A stretch of 64,000 bases of DNA from Bacteroidota bacterium (GTDB lineage Bacteria; Bacteroidota; Ignavibacteria; Kapaibacteriales; UBA2268), in NCBI GenBank assembly GCA_004322215.1, contig SCSM01000011.1, forward strand, positions 576,697 to 640,696. The letters run 5' to 3'. A program made the position numbers and the translations under genes. Positions 27,070-36,522 of this stretch are shown one piece after another (the stretch's first letter is position 1; every line of letters begins with the position of its first letter). The notes beneath the pieces were generated by a model. That model searched no databases and had not been told where the DNA came from. It saw only the letters and a program-made list of their open reading frames with translations.

Positions 27070-27483
27070 TTACGATCGTAATTTCTTCATGTACTGTAGA
27101 AATTTATCGTCAACAATCACTATGTCCTTGGGGAGTCTTTTTTTGTCCAGACGTGCCACAGATTTGTCGCTGAATTCAATTGGGACAGTCCCCCAAATTT
27201 CCGCTCCATATCCGAATTCTATGATGCCGTTTTTCGGAATATGCACCGATAAATAACCTAATAGTTTCTGGTTATTCGACGACACTTCCGTGAATAAGTC
27301 CTTGAAATATTTCTCTTTTCCAACTTTTATCCGAATAAAAGGGTGAGGAGCACGATGAGGGAAATATTCACCATTTATTTCTATGCGTACTAAAAGATGC
27401 GGCCGATCGTTAAATTCTTTTACTACTTCCTTAGCTATTGCCTTGTATCCAGGCAACTTTCGGGCTTCGAATTTGATATCCAT
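27070..27483 (-). CDS. Small protein of unknown function at the end of the hydrolase operon
   Basis: 137 residues, not recognised. It begins MDIKFEARKLPGYKAIAKEV and has a beta-rich centre (RIEINGEYFPHRAPHPFIRI) and a positively charged end. No signal peptide or TM segment. It lies 11 bases after the alpha/beta-hydrolase gene on the same strand and shares its GC-richer composition, so it belongs to that operon. GGTGAC precedes the ATG. A chaperone, immunity or adaptor role for the hydrolase is possible but only inferred from position. Confidence 0.7.
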   Translation of the reverse strand: MDIKFEARKLPGYKAIAKEVVKEFNDRPHLLVRIEINGEYFPHRAPHPFIRIKVGKEKYFKDLFTEVSSNNQKLLGYLSVHIPKNGIIEFGYGAEIWGTVPIEFSDKSVARLDKKRLPKDIVIVDDKFLQYMKKLRS

Positions 27484-27494
27484 TTGTCACCTAA

Positions 27495-30400
27495 TTAATT
27501 TGAAAATTCAACTTCATCAATCTCAACCTCTCCAGTACTCTTTTCAGAGAACTGGAAGGTGAGGGTTGTAACGTCCTGCAAATTAACAATCACCTGTCCT
27601 GCGCAAACAATAATATAGGATTTAAGTGGAATACGCACGGTAGTCATAGCCGATTTGCTGAAGGAGTGGTTTGGACGGTAATCCGGAAACGGTATGTCGT
27701 AAAATGGACTAATCCGGACTGCTCTTTCATTATTGGAGCCGTCTTTGAGCGATACACGCAGATTCTGCGATTGGTTAATAGGATTATCTGGACTATCAAC
27801 CTTTTGCGTAATACGGAAGCTCAACACCGAATAGTCGGATACATCTTTGTGAGTTGGAGGAATGCTGAAGACTAAATTATCATTTAAATTGTTCCATTTG
27901 ATTTTCATTCCCTGAGTATCGTGAGGTGACTTGGGATCCAGACCCGCAATTACAGCCGCACTCAGCTTGTCTTCACTCGGATTGACAGGAAGTCCATTTT
28001 GGTTTACAGCACCGCCGATACTGCTTGCCTGCCAGTTTGATCCTTCAAAATTGTCGATTGTTTTTGCTGTTGTATCATGATATTGCACATAGAATTTCGC
28101 GCCTGTTGAAGAGACAGAGGCAGGCGTCCACTCGCCTTTAAACATACCATCCCATTGTGGCTCATTTTTAAGATGCCATCTGTAGAAAGCATTCATAAAA
28201 GCTTTTGTAAATGCCTGTTGAGTTGCTGGTGGTTCCATGTTCGCAATAACATCGCCATCCCAGGGAGCATCATGGTTGTCGGTAATGAATCCATTGTGCG
28301 TTGCCCTATAAACAAAGCACATGCTTTTCACTGAGCCATTGGCGCGGTCATATTGTGCAAATCCTGTCATTGGCACTGTGTAGCCATCAACCCAAATGTC
28401 ACCTTTGATATCTCCGTCACGCGAGCCGTAGAGGACAAAGTAGGGCTTAGACCAGGCCCCGCCAAGTACTTCCGTACCATACTGGTCCGTGGGAGCCAGT
28501 GAGATTGCAGCATTTATATTATGACCGAGTCCCTGCTGCTGGTTGAGCCGTACTGCTTTAATCACTGCTTCTCCGCCGCGGCTGTGCCCCATAATGCCAA
28601 TATTATTTTGAACTTTAACGCCGAATTTAGTATTCAAAATATTAAGATGCGGAAAAATCGCATTAGCTCTTCCTAATGCGCCCATACCATGAATATCAGA
28701 TGAGCCATTATAATATCTTACATCTATGCTGGCTGCGATGAAGCCGTTCCTTGCAAAATGTTGGAGAAGAAAATCATACGTTGTGTAATCGTGCCCGTTG
28801 CCATGAATTATGACAATAAGAGGATAATCTGGTTGCGCAGAACTGATTTGAGCCGGATCTGTTACACCAGGCATATCCGCAGGAAAAAAAACATGAGCTT
28901 TCATTCTCACCTGGCGGATTACTAGAATCGGCGTTCCTGAAGAGTGATACTGGTTATTTTCATCCTGCAGTGTTACAGTTCCCTGCAAACCCATAGTATT
29001 CACAATTGCTTCTTCATAATTCCAGTTACCCCAGTTCGGAATGCTGCTTTCGACCATTGTGCCTGGATCTTCCACCACGCGGAAGCCGGTAACGAAATAG
29101 CCGTCTATAATATCCAGCGGAGTATTGTATTGATCATCTTGCACAAAAAGACTTGCATCGGGTGTGTTATTCCCAAAATCTGCAACTATATCATATTCAC
29201 CGGGAGATGTAGCATTAGGCCATACGAGAATCTTGTTTGCGTTCATACATCCGGCCTGGAGTTTAAGTTTGGTAGTACTTGAATTGCCACCTAGAACTGC
29301 AAGGTGGTTCAGACTGTTATTCGCAAGCCATCCGGCTTCATCCTTGCTTTGGATAACATACAGCGCACACATTTTGCTAATGTTGCCTGGATCTACAATC
29401 CCGGGGTCAAGCCCTGCCCACACATCTTCACCTATAGTGAAAGTATCAGAGTAACGAAAATATGGTGCCCCAGATACTGAGTGTCCGCTAACAGGGATTT
29501 TGTTTACACATCCGCCCAGCACAGGTTTGGCTTTCCAGAACGGCTCACGTATTACCACACCTGTGGTACGTCTCGATCCTAAAATGTCATGAGAAAGTAC
29601 AGATAGAATGTCATCTTCTTCATATCCATATCGTATAGGACGCACAATAAAATCATATGCACCTGGAATCAATAACTCCGCAGCAGCAAACTCTATTGTT
29701 TGTTGCCTTCCTCCCTCGCGGACAGTTATTTCGAGCACGGCAGGTTCACCGTTTTGGAATGTTACGGGCTGGATTGGATCACCTATACGCCAGTCGTGCT
29801 GCCGCGGTACCATATAAATACGAGCATCACCGCTAAACGGTATATTGTACATTGTGAGAAAGAGGGATTGTTTGCCAGCTTCAAATCCATTAAGCAGTCT
29901 TCCGTCTTTCTCCGAACTGATCAGGATAGGAGTGCGGACTGTATCGCTAATTCTGAAAATAGCTCGTGAAATGACTTCCTTTCCAGTTGAGATTTCAAGA
30001 TTGAAACTTTTACCTTTCAATCTTTTTCTGGCTTCCTCAGGTGTAAAACGATCAACACTATTGGGATCATCAAGCCCCATTTGTGGCCACAGCACAGTTG
30101 GATCAATCTCTCCTTGGCTATTAGTCATTAGTGTACTTACAAAAAGTTTTTTGCCGTCCATGCTGAGTGCGAAGTTGTGTGCATATCCAGGCCTCAATCC
30201 TTTTACTTGAATCGTAAGCGTTTCTCCAATAGAGAAGTCTTCCTTTTGCTTTCCATTATCATCACTCAGAATTACTTCGGTTTTTATATGCTCATGCAAT
30301 TCTACCCATGGAATGAGTATCTCATGATCCGATATTCTTCCTGTATTCCAACATAAGGCGTCTTCTGTGCTGTGAATCAGGAATATGCAATCTCTGTCAA

Positions 30401-30614
30401 ATACTTTGAAATAGATATCCGGTTTCATGTCAAAAAACTCTCTGAAATCCATAAGTTCACATATGATATCAAATTTCCCTTGATTATCGGTTATTGCTAA
30501 ACCGAGAAGGTCGTTAAAAAGTAAATCTTTGTCATAGGATTTCACAAAAAGTCCAGGTAGGGGAATTCCCCTTTCTTTTTCTTTAACAACGCCTTTGATT
30601 TTGAAAATTATCAT
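27495..30614 (-). CDS. Large multi-domain alpha/beta hydrolase without signal peptide
   Basis: 1039 residues. Residues 1-100 look like a transthyretin/carboxypeptidase-regulatory beta-sandwich (MIIFKIKGVVKEKERGIPLP, then ITDNQGKFDI). Residues of about 100-560 hold further beta-rich modules. The hydrolase domain (about 590-830) has VIIHGNGHDYTTYDF for the oxyanion region, the nucleophile elbow GHSRGG (S678) and a candidate His in RATHNGFITD. This is close to the dienelactone-hydrolase, chlorophyllase or polyester-hydrolase type. The C-terminal 170 residues (DNFEGSNWQ onward) resemble a carbohydrate-binding-like beta-sandwich. An esterase or lipase is likely. There is no Sec signal or T9SS tail although the domain set is typical of exported enzymes. 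AAAGGAG precedes the start. The gap to the upstream subtilase gene is 13 bases, so they form one transcript. Confidence 0.82.
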   Translation of the reverse strand: MIIFKIKGVVKEKERGIPLPGLFVKSYDKDLLFNDLLGLAITDNQGKFDIICELMDFREFFDMKPDIYFKVFDRDCIFLIHSTEDALCWNTGRISDHEILIPWVELHEHIKTEVILSDDNGKQKEDFSIGETLTIQVKGLRPGYAHNFALSMDGKKLFVSTLMTNSQGEIDPTVLWPQMGLDDPNSVDRFTPEEARKRLKGKSFNLEISTGKEVISRAIFRISDTVRTPILISSEKDGRLLNGFEAGKQSLFLTMYNIPFSGDARIYMVPRQHDWRIGDPIQPVTFQNGEPAVLEITVREGGRQQTIEFAAAELLIPGAYDFIVRPIRYGYEEDDILSVLSHDILGSRRTTGVVIREPFWKAKPVLGGCVNKIPVSGHSVSGAPYFRYSDTFTIGEDVWAGLDPGIVDPGNISKMCALYVIQSKDEAGWLANNSLNHLAVLGGNSSTTKLKLQAGCMNANKILVWPNATSPGEYDIVADFGNNTPDASLFVQDDQYNTPLDIIDGYFVTGFRVVEDPGTMVESSIPNWGNWNYEEAIVNTMGLQGTVTLQDENNQYHSSGTPILVIRQVRMKAHVFFPADMPGVTDPAQISSAQPDYPLIVIIHGNGHDYTTYDFLLQHFARNGFIAASIDVRYYNGSSDIHGMGALGRANAIFPHLNILNTKFGVKVQNNIGIMGHSRGGEAVIKAVRLNQQQGLGHNINAAISLAPTDQYGTEVLGGAWSKPYFVLYGSRDGDIKGDIWVDGYTVPMTGFAQYDRANGSVKSMCFVYRATHNGFITDNHDAPWDGDVIANMEPPATQQAFTKAFMNAFYRWHLKNEPQWDGMFKGEWTPASVSSTGAKFYVQYHDTTAKTIDNFEGSNWQASSIGGAVNQNGLPVNPSEDKLSAAVIAGLDPKSPHDTQGMKIKWNNLNDNLVFSIPPTHKDVSDYSVLSFRITQKVDSPDNPINQSQNLRVSLKDGSNNERAVRISPFYDIPFPDYRPNHSFSKSAMTTVRIPLKSYIIVCAGQVIVNLQDVTTLTFQFSEKSTGEVEIDEVEFSN

Positions 30615-30627
30615 ATTTTTTCTCCTT

Positions 30628-33600
30628 TTATTTTTTTCGAATAATAAAATTTACTCCGCCCTCCATATTTCTTTTCAAGTCTTCCTGATAGACGTCGATT
30701 TGATATTCGCCTTTCTTGAGTTTCCTTAATCCTTTGACAAGAAGAGCCACTACCTGATATTCTCGCTGTTTCCTTAAGATAGGAATTCTCGCTTTTTGTG
30801 CAGTCGGTAATGCAAAAATCAGTCTCTTATCCATGTCTATAGGTTTTATTTGATATTTGGTAGTTTTTCCTCGCAGATTACAACAAGGAAACGAAAAGCG
30901 AGTTTTTGGAGGAATCAATATTAAAGAAGTCTCGTCAGTATTATGACAATACAATTTCCCTTTTGTTTGGGACATTAAAATTAAGTCACATGTATCAAGC
31001 ACTTGTGTCTCTTCTTCGGCTTCAACAAGAAACTTTGCAACATCCTTTGCAGTTCCTCTATCAATATAATCTAAATACAGTTTAACTCCTGCCGGAAGAT
31101 TTTTTCTTTCTACACGTATATTAACCATATTGGCTTCGTTAACTTGATTCCCGACAACAAATGCTATCGCCATATCATCAGTATCACCCGCATCGACTAT
31201 AGTGATATTTCGTTGACATAAATTATTGTTATCCCAGGAGTGATTTCCCGTAGGAGCTGGACCATCATGTGGCGAGACTTCGACAAGTAGACAGGAGTCT
31301 GCCCATGAGTAGATTAAGCCATCAATCACAACTGTATCCGGTGGTATAATGTCTGCAGGCCATCGCATGTTTATTGTGACGAACCCTCCTGCTGGTATAG
31401 ACGTTATATGTTCTTCTCCGATAAGATAGGTTCCGGGTGCCATGGTAGCAGGTGGGTATGTGCTTGGTGAGCCTATTGGTTTAAAGTCATCAGGATACAC
31501 ATACTGAGTTCCAGCCCACCGCGTAATAGATATACGAACATATACATCAAGAGAATCCATAGCGCCTCGGTTGCGGATATTTGCGTAAACCCAGTTATCT
31601 TGTCCACGGACTGGACTCTGATGTACGTTCATATCAGCTGGATTATCCAAAGCCGGATCGGTATTTCGTACCCAAATATCGGGAGAATACGGTGGCAAGC
31701 ATGGCACATCGCCTATATCTGTAGAGTTTTCCTTTATCCAAGTATCTATATATGTTAGCGGATCAATGCCAATTAGATTTTGGGCTTCTTGCACTGCAGC
31801 TTGAGCATCTATGCGTCCGAAGCCGTACCATTGGCTAAAGTCGATATTACCATCACCATCTGTATCAATCCATTGACCAGTCGGATCGATATTTGCTGCA
31901 TCAATTTTTACAGCGGTTTTACTAAGGATATGTCGCACTTGAACCCAGTTGAGATCAGAATTTATAGAAAGCATTAATGCCGCAACTCCTGCTGCTAATG
32001 GTGTCGCAGAAGAAGTGCCGCCAAAGTTATTCCTATAATCATTTCCGCCTCCTGTATGGCCAACAACATTTCCACCTCCTACTAAGTCACAAGTTGTGAT
32101 TCCTGATGTTCCGCCATTACTCGGAGCACATACATCAATAGCGTTTCCGAAAGAACTGTAGCCTGCTTTAACTTCACCGTCCGTTGATGCTGCGATTGCA
32201 ATGACTTTCTCGTATGCTGCCATGGGATTATCTATCGCTACATTAATATTACTATTCCCTGCAGCAACAAATATTGGAATTCCCTTCCCATTCCGTCCAA
32301 AGGTTGTCAAGAAGTTGAAACAATCTTCCATTAAGCCACCAGATGGCATAATAAAGCTGTTAGTTACAATATCTGCACCTGGAGTGATTATATCAGGGAA
32401 AGCCGTGCCAATTGGGTAGTTCACTCCGTCTGCCGTCCAACCAGGGTCAAATCCTGCCATCCAGGTATATGCATCTGTATATTGAACAGTCGTACCTCCT
32501 GATGGTCTTATTAATCCCATCACCCTGCAGTTTGGTGCTGCGCCAGCTACACCTTCTTCTTCTCCTACAACTACTGATGGGTTGTTGGCGAGTGCCGCAG
32601 CAACTCCGGCACATCCCATACCATGATCGTTAGGGGGTGCATCATTATTTGAAACCATATTAGCAAAGTCATAAAACTTACAAACTTTATTGTTGCCGCT
32701 TGTTATCGTTCCATTAAAATCAGGGTGTGTAGCTGTTGTTATTCCCCCTGCAGTATGTGACTGAATACCCCTGTCCATAACAGCTATTATGATGTTCTCA
32801 CTGCCATAAGTTAGATCGCCAGGATCTCCAGGCATTATCCCTACCGGATTAGCATTTCTTAAAATATCCCAGGATAGAGGTAAGTCAATTAAAGGTATAT
32901 GCCACTGTTGTGCATATTGGAAGTCTGTCGGATTTATTTGTAAATCAACAGCTGTTATTACAAGGTTTGGTTCAGCGTAATCAACCAAATCAGTTTTAAC
33001 AATTTCATCACATACTTTCAAAATATCGTAACTCGCTTTAGCTGCTCGCATGATGTAAGCATTCCCCGCATAAGGGATCGATCTGATTATATTCAAACCA
33101 TACTCTTTAGCAGTCTTATAAATTTCTTCTCTGCTAATGTCTACCTTGAATTTCACGATAAGCTCATTGGTCAGAAATGAAACACTCTCATTCTCTATAT
33201 GGACTACTGGGCCTACAATACGTACCAATTTGTGTTCAGAAAGTCGCTGCTGAATTCTTTGACGTGTGGCTTCGCTTGTATTAACCGGAAATTTAAATAC
33301 CCGAACATTGTCTTCAAGAATTGATTTACCGACCTTTTCCTGCTTAAGCTTGAATTTTGCAGCATGTTTGGTCAATTCCTGCTCTTCTTTTTCTAGCAGA
33401 TCCGGTTTGACAGATACACCTAAAAGATTGAACTTGGGTTCAAAAGGTACTTTTACCTTACCTCTGAAATAAAATGGCATTCCTTTTTTCCCAAGAACAA
33501 ATATTTCTTTCAATATACCTGCTCCTACCCGCACTTTTCGTTCATCCGGTTCATAGCCTGATGCTTCTACACGAAGCAAATAAATGCCTTGTTTTACCTG

Positions 33601-33759
33601 TTCAACATGATACGATTGCCATTGCTTATCAAATTTCAGAGAAATAATTTTTTTCTCGTTCTTTAACAGCAGTTTAAGTGTTACTTTTGCATAATTAATT
33701 ATTCTTTTTGAATAATCGACAACTGAAATTTCAACGCTTTGATAGTCCAATTTTTTCAT
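30628..33759 (-). CDS. Large subtilisin-family serine protease (S8) without signal peptide
   Basis: 1043 residues with an intact catalytic triad: D329 (IIIAVMDRG), H379 (HGMGCAG) and S583 (GTSSATP). Residues 1-95 are a beta-sandwich of the carboxypeptidase-regulatory type (LRVEASGYEPDERKV), like the N-terminus of the following hydrolase. A long propeptide-like region with 'NELIVKFK' lies at about 200-225. After the protease domain come CARDB-like modules (VRNTDPALDNPADMNVHQSP, VYANIRNRG) and a basic tail. No signal peptide or T9SS domain is seen, which is odd for a subtilase of this size. It is the first gene of the GC-richer operon with the alpha/beta hydrolase and the small 27070-27483 protein. 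AAAGGAGATC precedes the ATG. The family is certain; the export route is unknown. Confidence 0.9.
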   Translation of the reverse strand: MKKLDYQSVEISVVDYSKRIINYAKVTLKLLLKNEKKIISLKFDKQWQSYHVEQVKQGIYLLRVEASGYEPDERKVRVGAGILKEIFVLGKKGMPFYFRGKVKVPFEPKFNLLGVSVKPDLLEKEEQELTKHAAKFKLKQEKVGKSILEDNVRVFKFPVNTSEATRQRIQQRLSEHKLVRIVGPVVHIENESVSFLTNELIVKFKVDISREEIYKTAKEYGLNIIRSIPYAGNAYIMRAAKASYDILKVCDEIVKTDLVDYAEPNLVITAVDLQINPTDFQYAQQWHIPLIDLPLSWDILRNANPVGIMPGDPGDLTYGSENIIIAVMDRGIQSHTAGGITTATHPDFNGTITSGNNKVCKFYDFANMVSNNDAPPNDHGMGCAGVAAALANNPSVVVGEEEGVAGAAPNCRVMGLIRPSGGTTVQYTDAYTWMAGFDPGWTADGVNYPIGTAFPDIITPGADIVTNSFIMPSGGLMEDCFNFLTTFGRNGKGIPIFVAAGNSNINVAIDNPMAAYEKVIAIAASTDGEVKAGYSSFGNAIDVCAPSNGGTSGITTCDLVGGGNVVGHTGGGNDYRNNFGGTSSATPLAAGVAALMLSINSDLNWVQVRHILSKTAVKIDAANIDPTGQWIDTDGDGNIDFSQWYGFGRIDAQAAVQEAQNLIGIDPLTYIDTWIKENSTDIGDVPCLPPYSPDIWVRNTDPALDNPADMNVHQSPVRGQDNWVYANIRNRGAMDSLDVYVRISITRWAGTQYVYPDDFKPIGSPSTYPPATMAPGTYLIGEEHITSIPAGGFVTINMRWPADIIPPDTVVIDGLIYSWADSCLLVEVSPHDGPAPTGNHSWDNNNLCQRNITIVDAGDTDDMAIAFVVGNQVNEANMVNIRVERKNLPAGVKLYLDYIDRGTAKDVAKFLVEAEEETQVLDTCDLILMSQTKGKLYCHNTDETSLILIPPKTRFSFPCCNLRGKTTKYQIKPIDMDKRLIFALPTAQKARIPILRKQREYQVVALLVKGLRKLKKGEYQIDVYQEDLKRNMEGGVNFIIRKK

Positions 33760-33991
33760 AGCAGATCTCCTTTAAATAATTTTGTAATAAAAATTTGGGA
33801 TCTTTATTAAATTTAATCAAATATAAAATTTGAAAATAGAATTAAGTTTTTTTAATATTATTTTGTGTACGTCTTCAAAATTCTTTGAAAAAACATTTTT
33901 CTAATGTTTGGTTGTTTCCAATCATTCCAATTTATTGCTATGATATCCTTATTATAATAAATAAAAGAATATTCTTTATGAATAGACTTTT

Positions 33992-35647
33992 CTAATCTAA
34001 TTGTGTAAAAAATTTCCTTCGATTTGATCTTTGAGTATTACCGAAATAATCAATCCACCAATTACCTGTACTTAAATTTTTTGGTTGTTGATTCTTTTTA
34101 CTAAAATTCAAAGATTCCCTAAAAGAATGATGACTAAACAATCTCATAAATTCTCCAAGATAAATATCAGCTACTCTCGTGTTCCCTCTAATTATAACCA
34201 TATTTTCATCATTCTTAATAACCGAAGCATCACTAAAATTTGCTGAACCAGTAATAACAATCGGATCATCAGTTAAAGGATTAATCAACATAAATTTATT
34301 ATGAATATATTTCACGTTACTATTTAATCCTGATAGTCTTTCTTTTACCCAGCCATCAAATTCATTGGTTCTTACAAAATCTCCAATAGCAAAAACATTC
34401 TCTGGCAGATTTCGCAAATCCTGTATCTCTTTTTCTTCAGCATCTCGTTCAGGACCTTTTTTCATTGGTCTTGTTATTTTCTCCAACAATGCAAATCTCA
34501 AAGGAGATTTACAATTTAAATAAACATCCTTAAATACTTTATTCATCCCAAATGCAAAGGTCATAAATAAACCATTTTTTGCTTTTTGTGCTAATTCACC
34601 ATAAAGGTTTAATGCATCTAAATTTTTTCTTGGACTGAAAACACAAGTTGTACCTTTTGGAATAGGAATTTGAGGTATTGGACTTATTGTCTCAACTTCA
34701 TTTTTTATCTTTGTTGTTTTTGGATCGTTTGAAAGCTTAGTCCAGTAATCAAAATATTTTTTTGCAATTGTAGGTTCTTCGATAACATGAGCAACATTGG
34801 AATGACCAAAAATACCCCCTTCTGAGAAGTTCATTCCACCTGTCCATACGGATATAGGTCTATTGTTCTCAAGTTTTACTATGAATTTATTATGAGAAAT
34901 ATAAGAAGCACCTTCAGTTCTTTCGGTACAAATATTTTGGAGATTTTTTAAATTTACTTTTTCTTGGTTTTTATCTCTTGGTGGGTCTTTTCTTGCATCA
35001 TAGATAATTTTAATATCAACACCACTATCTGAAACATCTTTAAGTAGCTCTAAAAAAGGTTCATAATTAAATTCATAAGCAGCGATTCTTAATGAATGTT
35101 TACCAGGTGTACAACTTTTAACATACTCGACAAGTGCTTCGTATATTCCTCTTGATAGCCATTCAAATGCTTTATTATTCGGAACATCTTCTGGTGATTT
35201 ATTCCCAAATCGTCTGATATATTCTTGTGATGCGGCTGTACCTCTATTAAAATAGACATCATGGTTGTCAGATTCAGGAGATTCTGTTGTTATTGAAATT
35301 TGAGTTTCTGCAATGGGAATAAGTTTTTTAGGTTTCCCTTTTTGAGCTGTTATAGTATAGGTATACTTATAACCCGGTTTAGCCGAATAATCAGCCCATT
35401 GAAAGCTTTGTATTGGATGATCTTTTGTTGAATAATGAGATTCCGGTGGAAAGCCTGGATCAGTCTCAGCAAAAGCTTTCATACCTTCCAAATAATATGA
35501 TTCATTTTCATTATGATCATATCTATGAATTGAAAAACCAAGTAGTCCATTACATTTATTCTTAGGAAGGTCAAAGCCTAATAATACTACATATGTACCT
35601 GATATAGCATTAACCTTTAGACCATTAGTCGTTTTTGATTTTCTCAT
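33992..35647 (-). CDS. Phospholipase-D-superfamily protein with two HxK motifs
   Basis: 551 residues. The first 115 look like an FN3-type beta domain (YKYTYTITAQKGKPKKLIPI). The two PLD half-sites are SHNKFIVKL (H252, K254), followed by TGGMNFSEGG, and IHNKFMLIN (H449, K451), followed by TGSANFSDAS. The Asp of the classical HxKxxxxD motif is not at its usual place in either half. The His, Lys and GSxN residues are all kept, as in several nuclease- and phospholipase-like branches. It may cleave phospholipid or nucleic acid phosphodiesters. No signal peptide. It lies 232 bases upstream of the subtilase gene on the same strand and so may share its regulation. It is less GC-rich than its neighbours, so joint acquisition is uncertain. 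Confidence 0.85.
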   Translation of the reverse strand: MRKSKTTNGLKVNAISGTYVVLLGFDLPKNKCNGLLGFSIHRYDHNENESYYLEGMKAFAETDPGFPPESHYSTKDHPIQSFQWADYSAKPGYKYTYTITAQKGKPKKLIPIAETQISITTESPESDNHDVYFNRGTAASQEYIRRFGNKSPEDVPNNKAFEWLSRGIYEALVEYVKSCTPGKHSLRIAAYEFNYEPFLELLKDVSDSGVDIKIIYDARKDPPRDKNQEKVNLKNLQNICTERTEGASYISHNKFIVKLENNRPISVWTGGMNFSEGGIFGHSNVAHVIEEPTIAKKYFDYWTKLSNDPKTTKIKNEVETISPIPQIPIPKGTTCVFSPRKNLDALNLYGELAQKAKNGLFMTFAFGMNKVFKDVYLNCKSPLRFALLEKITRPMKKGPERDAEEKEIQDLRNLPENVFAIGDFVRTNEFDGWVKERLSGLNSNVKYIHNKFMLINPLTDDPIVITGSANFSDASVIKNDENMVIIRGNTRVADIYLGEFMRLFSHHSFRESLNFSKKNQQPKNLSTGNWWIDYFGNTQRSNRRKFFTQLD

Positions 35648-35850
35648 AATTGTAATCCTTTTAAATTTTATTTTGATTAATATCTAAATCTATCAAGAAA
35701 ATCATGATCATAATTAGTAATTGCAAGTATGATGATATAATATTTTTTCTTTTCATTTATAGTAAGTTCCGCAGAACTTTTATTAACTACAAGATAATGT
35801 GTAATGGATTGTGGCATGGTATTTATCTTTATAAAAAATGAATTTCAATT

Positions 35851-36513
35851 TTATCTCAAATACACCATCCTCTTCGTCATGGCCCTGTCTCTTGCAATGA
35901 AGCGAAGCAAGTACATCCCGCTTGGCTCTAATGACAAATTAAACGAAAATTGAGACCAGCCTTCGACATTCTGCAAATTTGAAATAATTCTCCCATCCAA
36001 ACTGCAAAGTAAAATAGATTGAACATCAATATCAGCTTTCTTTGTTATAAGTAGTGTACTTCCCATTAGTTGTATGTAAAAATAATTGTCTGCTTCTTCG
36101 TAGGTAGTAGGTTCGTTGTCATTGTCTGTGTAATCCTCAAGTACAGCCTTTGATATTTGATTATCGTAATAAAGTTTGTGAGTATACGTGAAACTATTCG
36201 GGTCGTAAATGAGTATAGTGAAATTCTTTGCTTCAATTGTGCCCTGATAAAGATATGCAGTTTGAGTTTCAATAATTTCATTGAAGGAGTTAATTAATAG
36301 CGAGAAGGCAATCGGTTTATTGTTACAACCATCATAGAAAAGAATATCGTAAATATTGTTGTTGTTTGCATCAATGAACCAAATTCTAACTTCTCTACCA
36401 CAGGACTCACCAGTATTATAGATTGGTAGAGTCTGAGTCTGCTTAGCATTCAGGTTAATTACATAAAAGAATAATGTAATAAATATAACGTAAAATGATT
36501 TTGTGTTGAGCAT
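35851..36513 (-). CDS. T9SS-secreted protein, unknown passenger
   Basis: 220 residues with signal peptide (FYVIFITLFFYVINLNAKQ), a beta-rich passenger containing VRIWFIDANNNNIYDI, and a C-terminal sorting domain. The ending SLEPSGMYLLRFIARDRAMT and a basic VYLR tail are typical of T9SS type A domains. The passenger begins with a calcium-loop-like Asp/Asn run. It follows the propeller protein gene by 9 bases on the same strand, so the two are co-transcribed. No ribosome site stands out. Confidence 0.75.
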   Translation of the reverse strand: MLNTKSFYVIFITLFFYVINLNAKQTQTLPIYNTGESCGREVRIWFIDANNNNIYDILFYDGCNNKPIAFSLLINSFNEIIETQTAYLYQGTIEAKNFTILIYDPNSFTYTHKLYYDNQISKAVLEDYTDNDNEPTTYEEADNYFYIQLMGSTLLITKKADIDVQSILLCSLDGRIISNLQNVEGWSQFSFNLSLEPSGMYLLRFIARDRAMTKRMVYLR

Positions 36514-36522
36514 TTTTTTTAA

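Noticed and set aside
29164-30210. Several plus-strand frames inside the alpha/beta-hydrolase gene
   Set aside because: Open antisense frames are expected in a GC-richer gene. They have no ribosome sites, and the minus-strand product is a clear enzyme.
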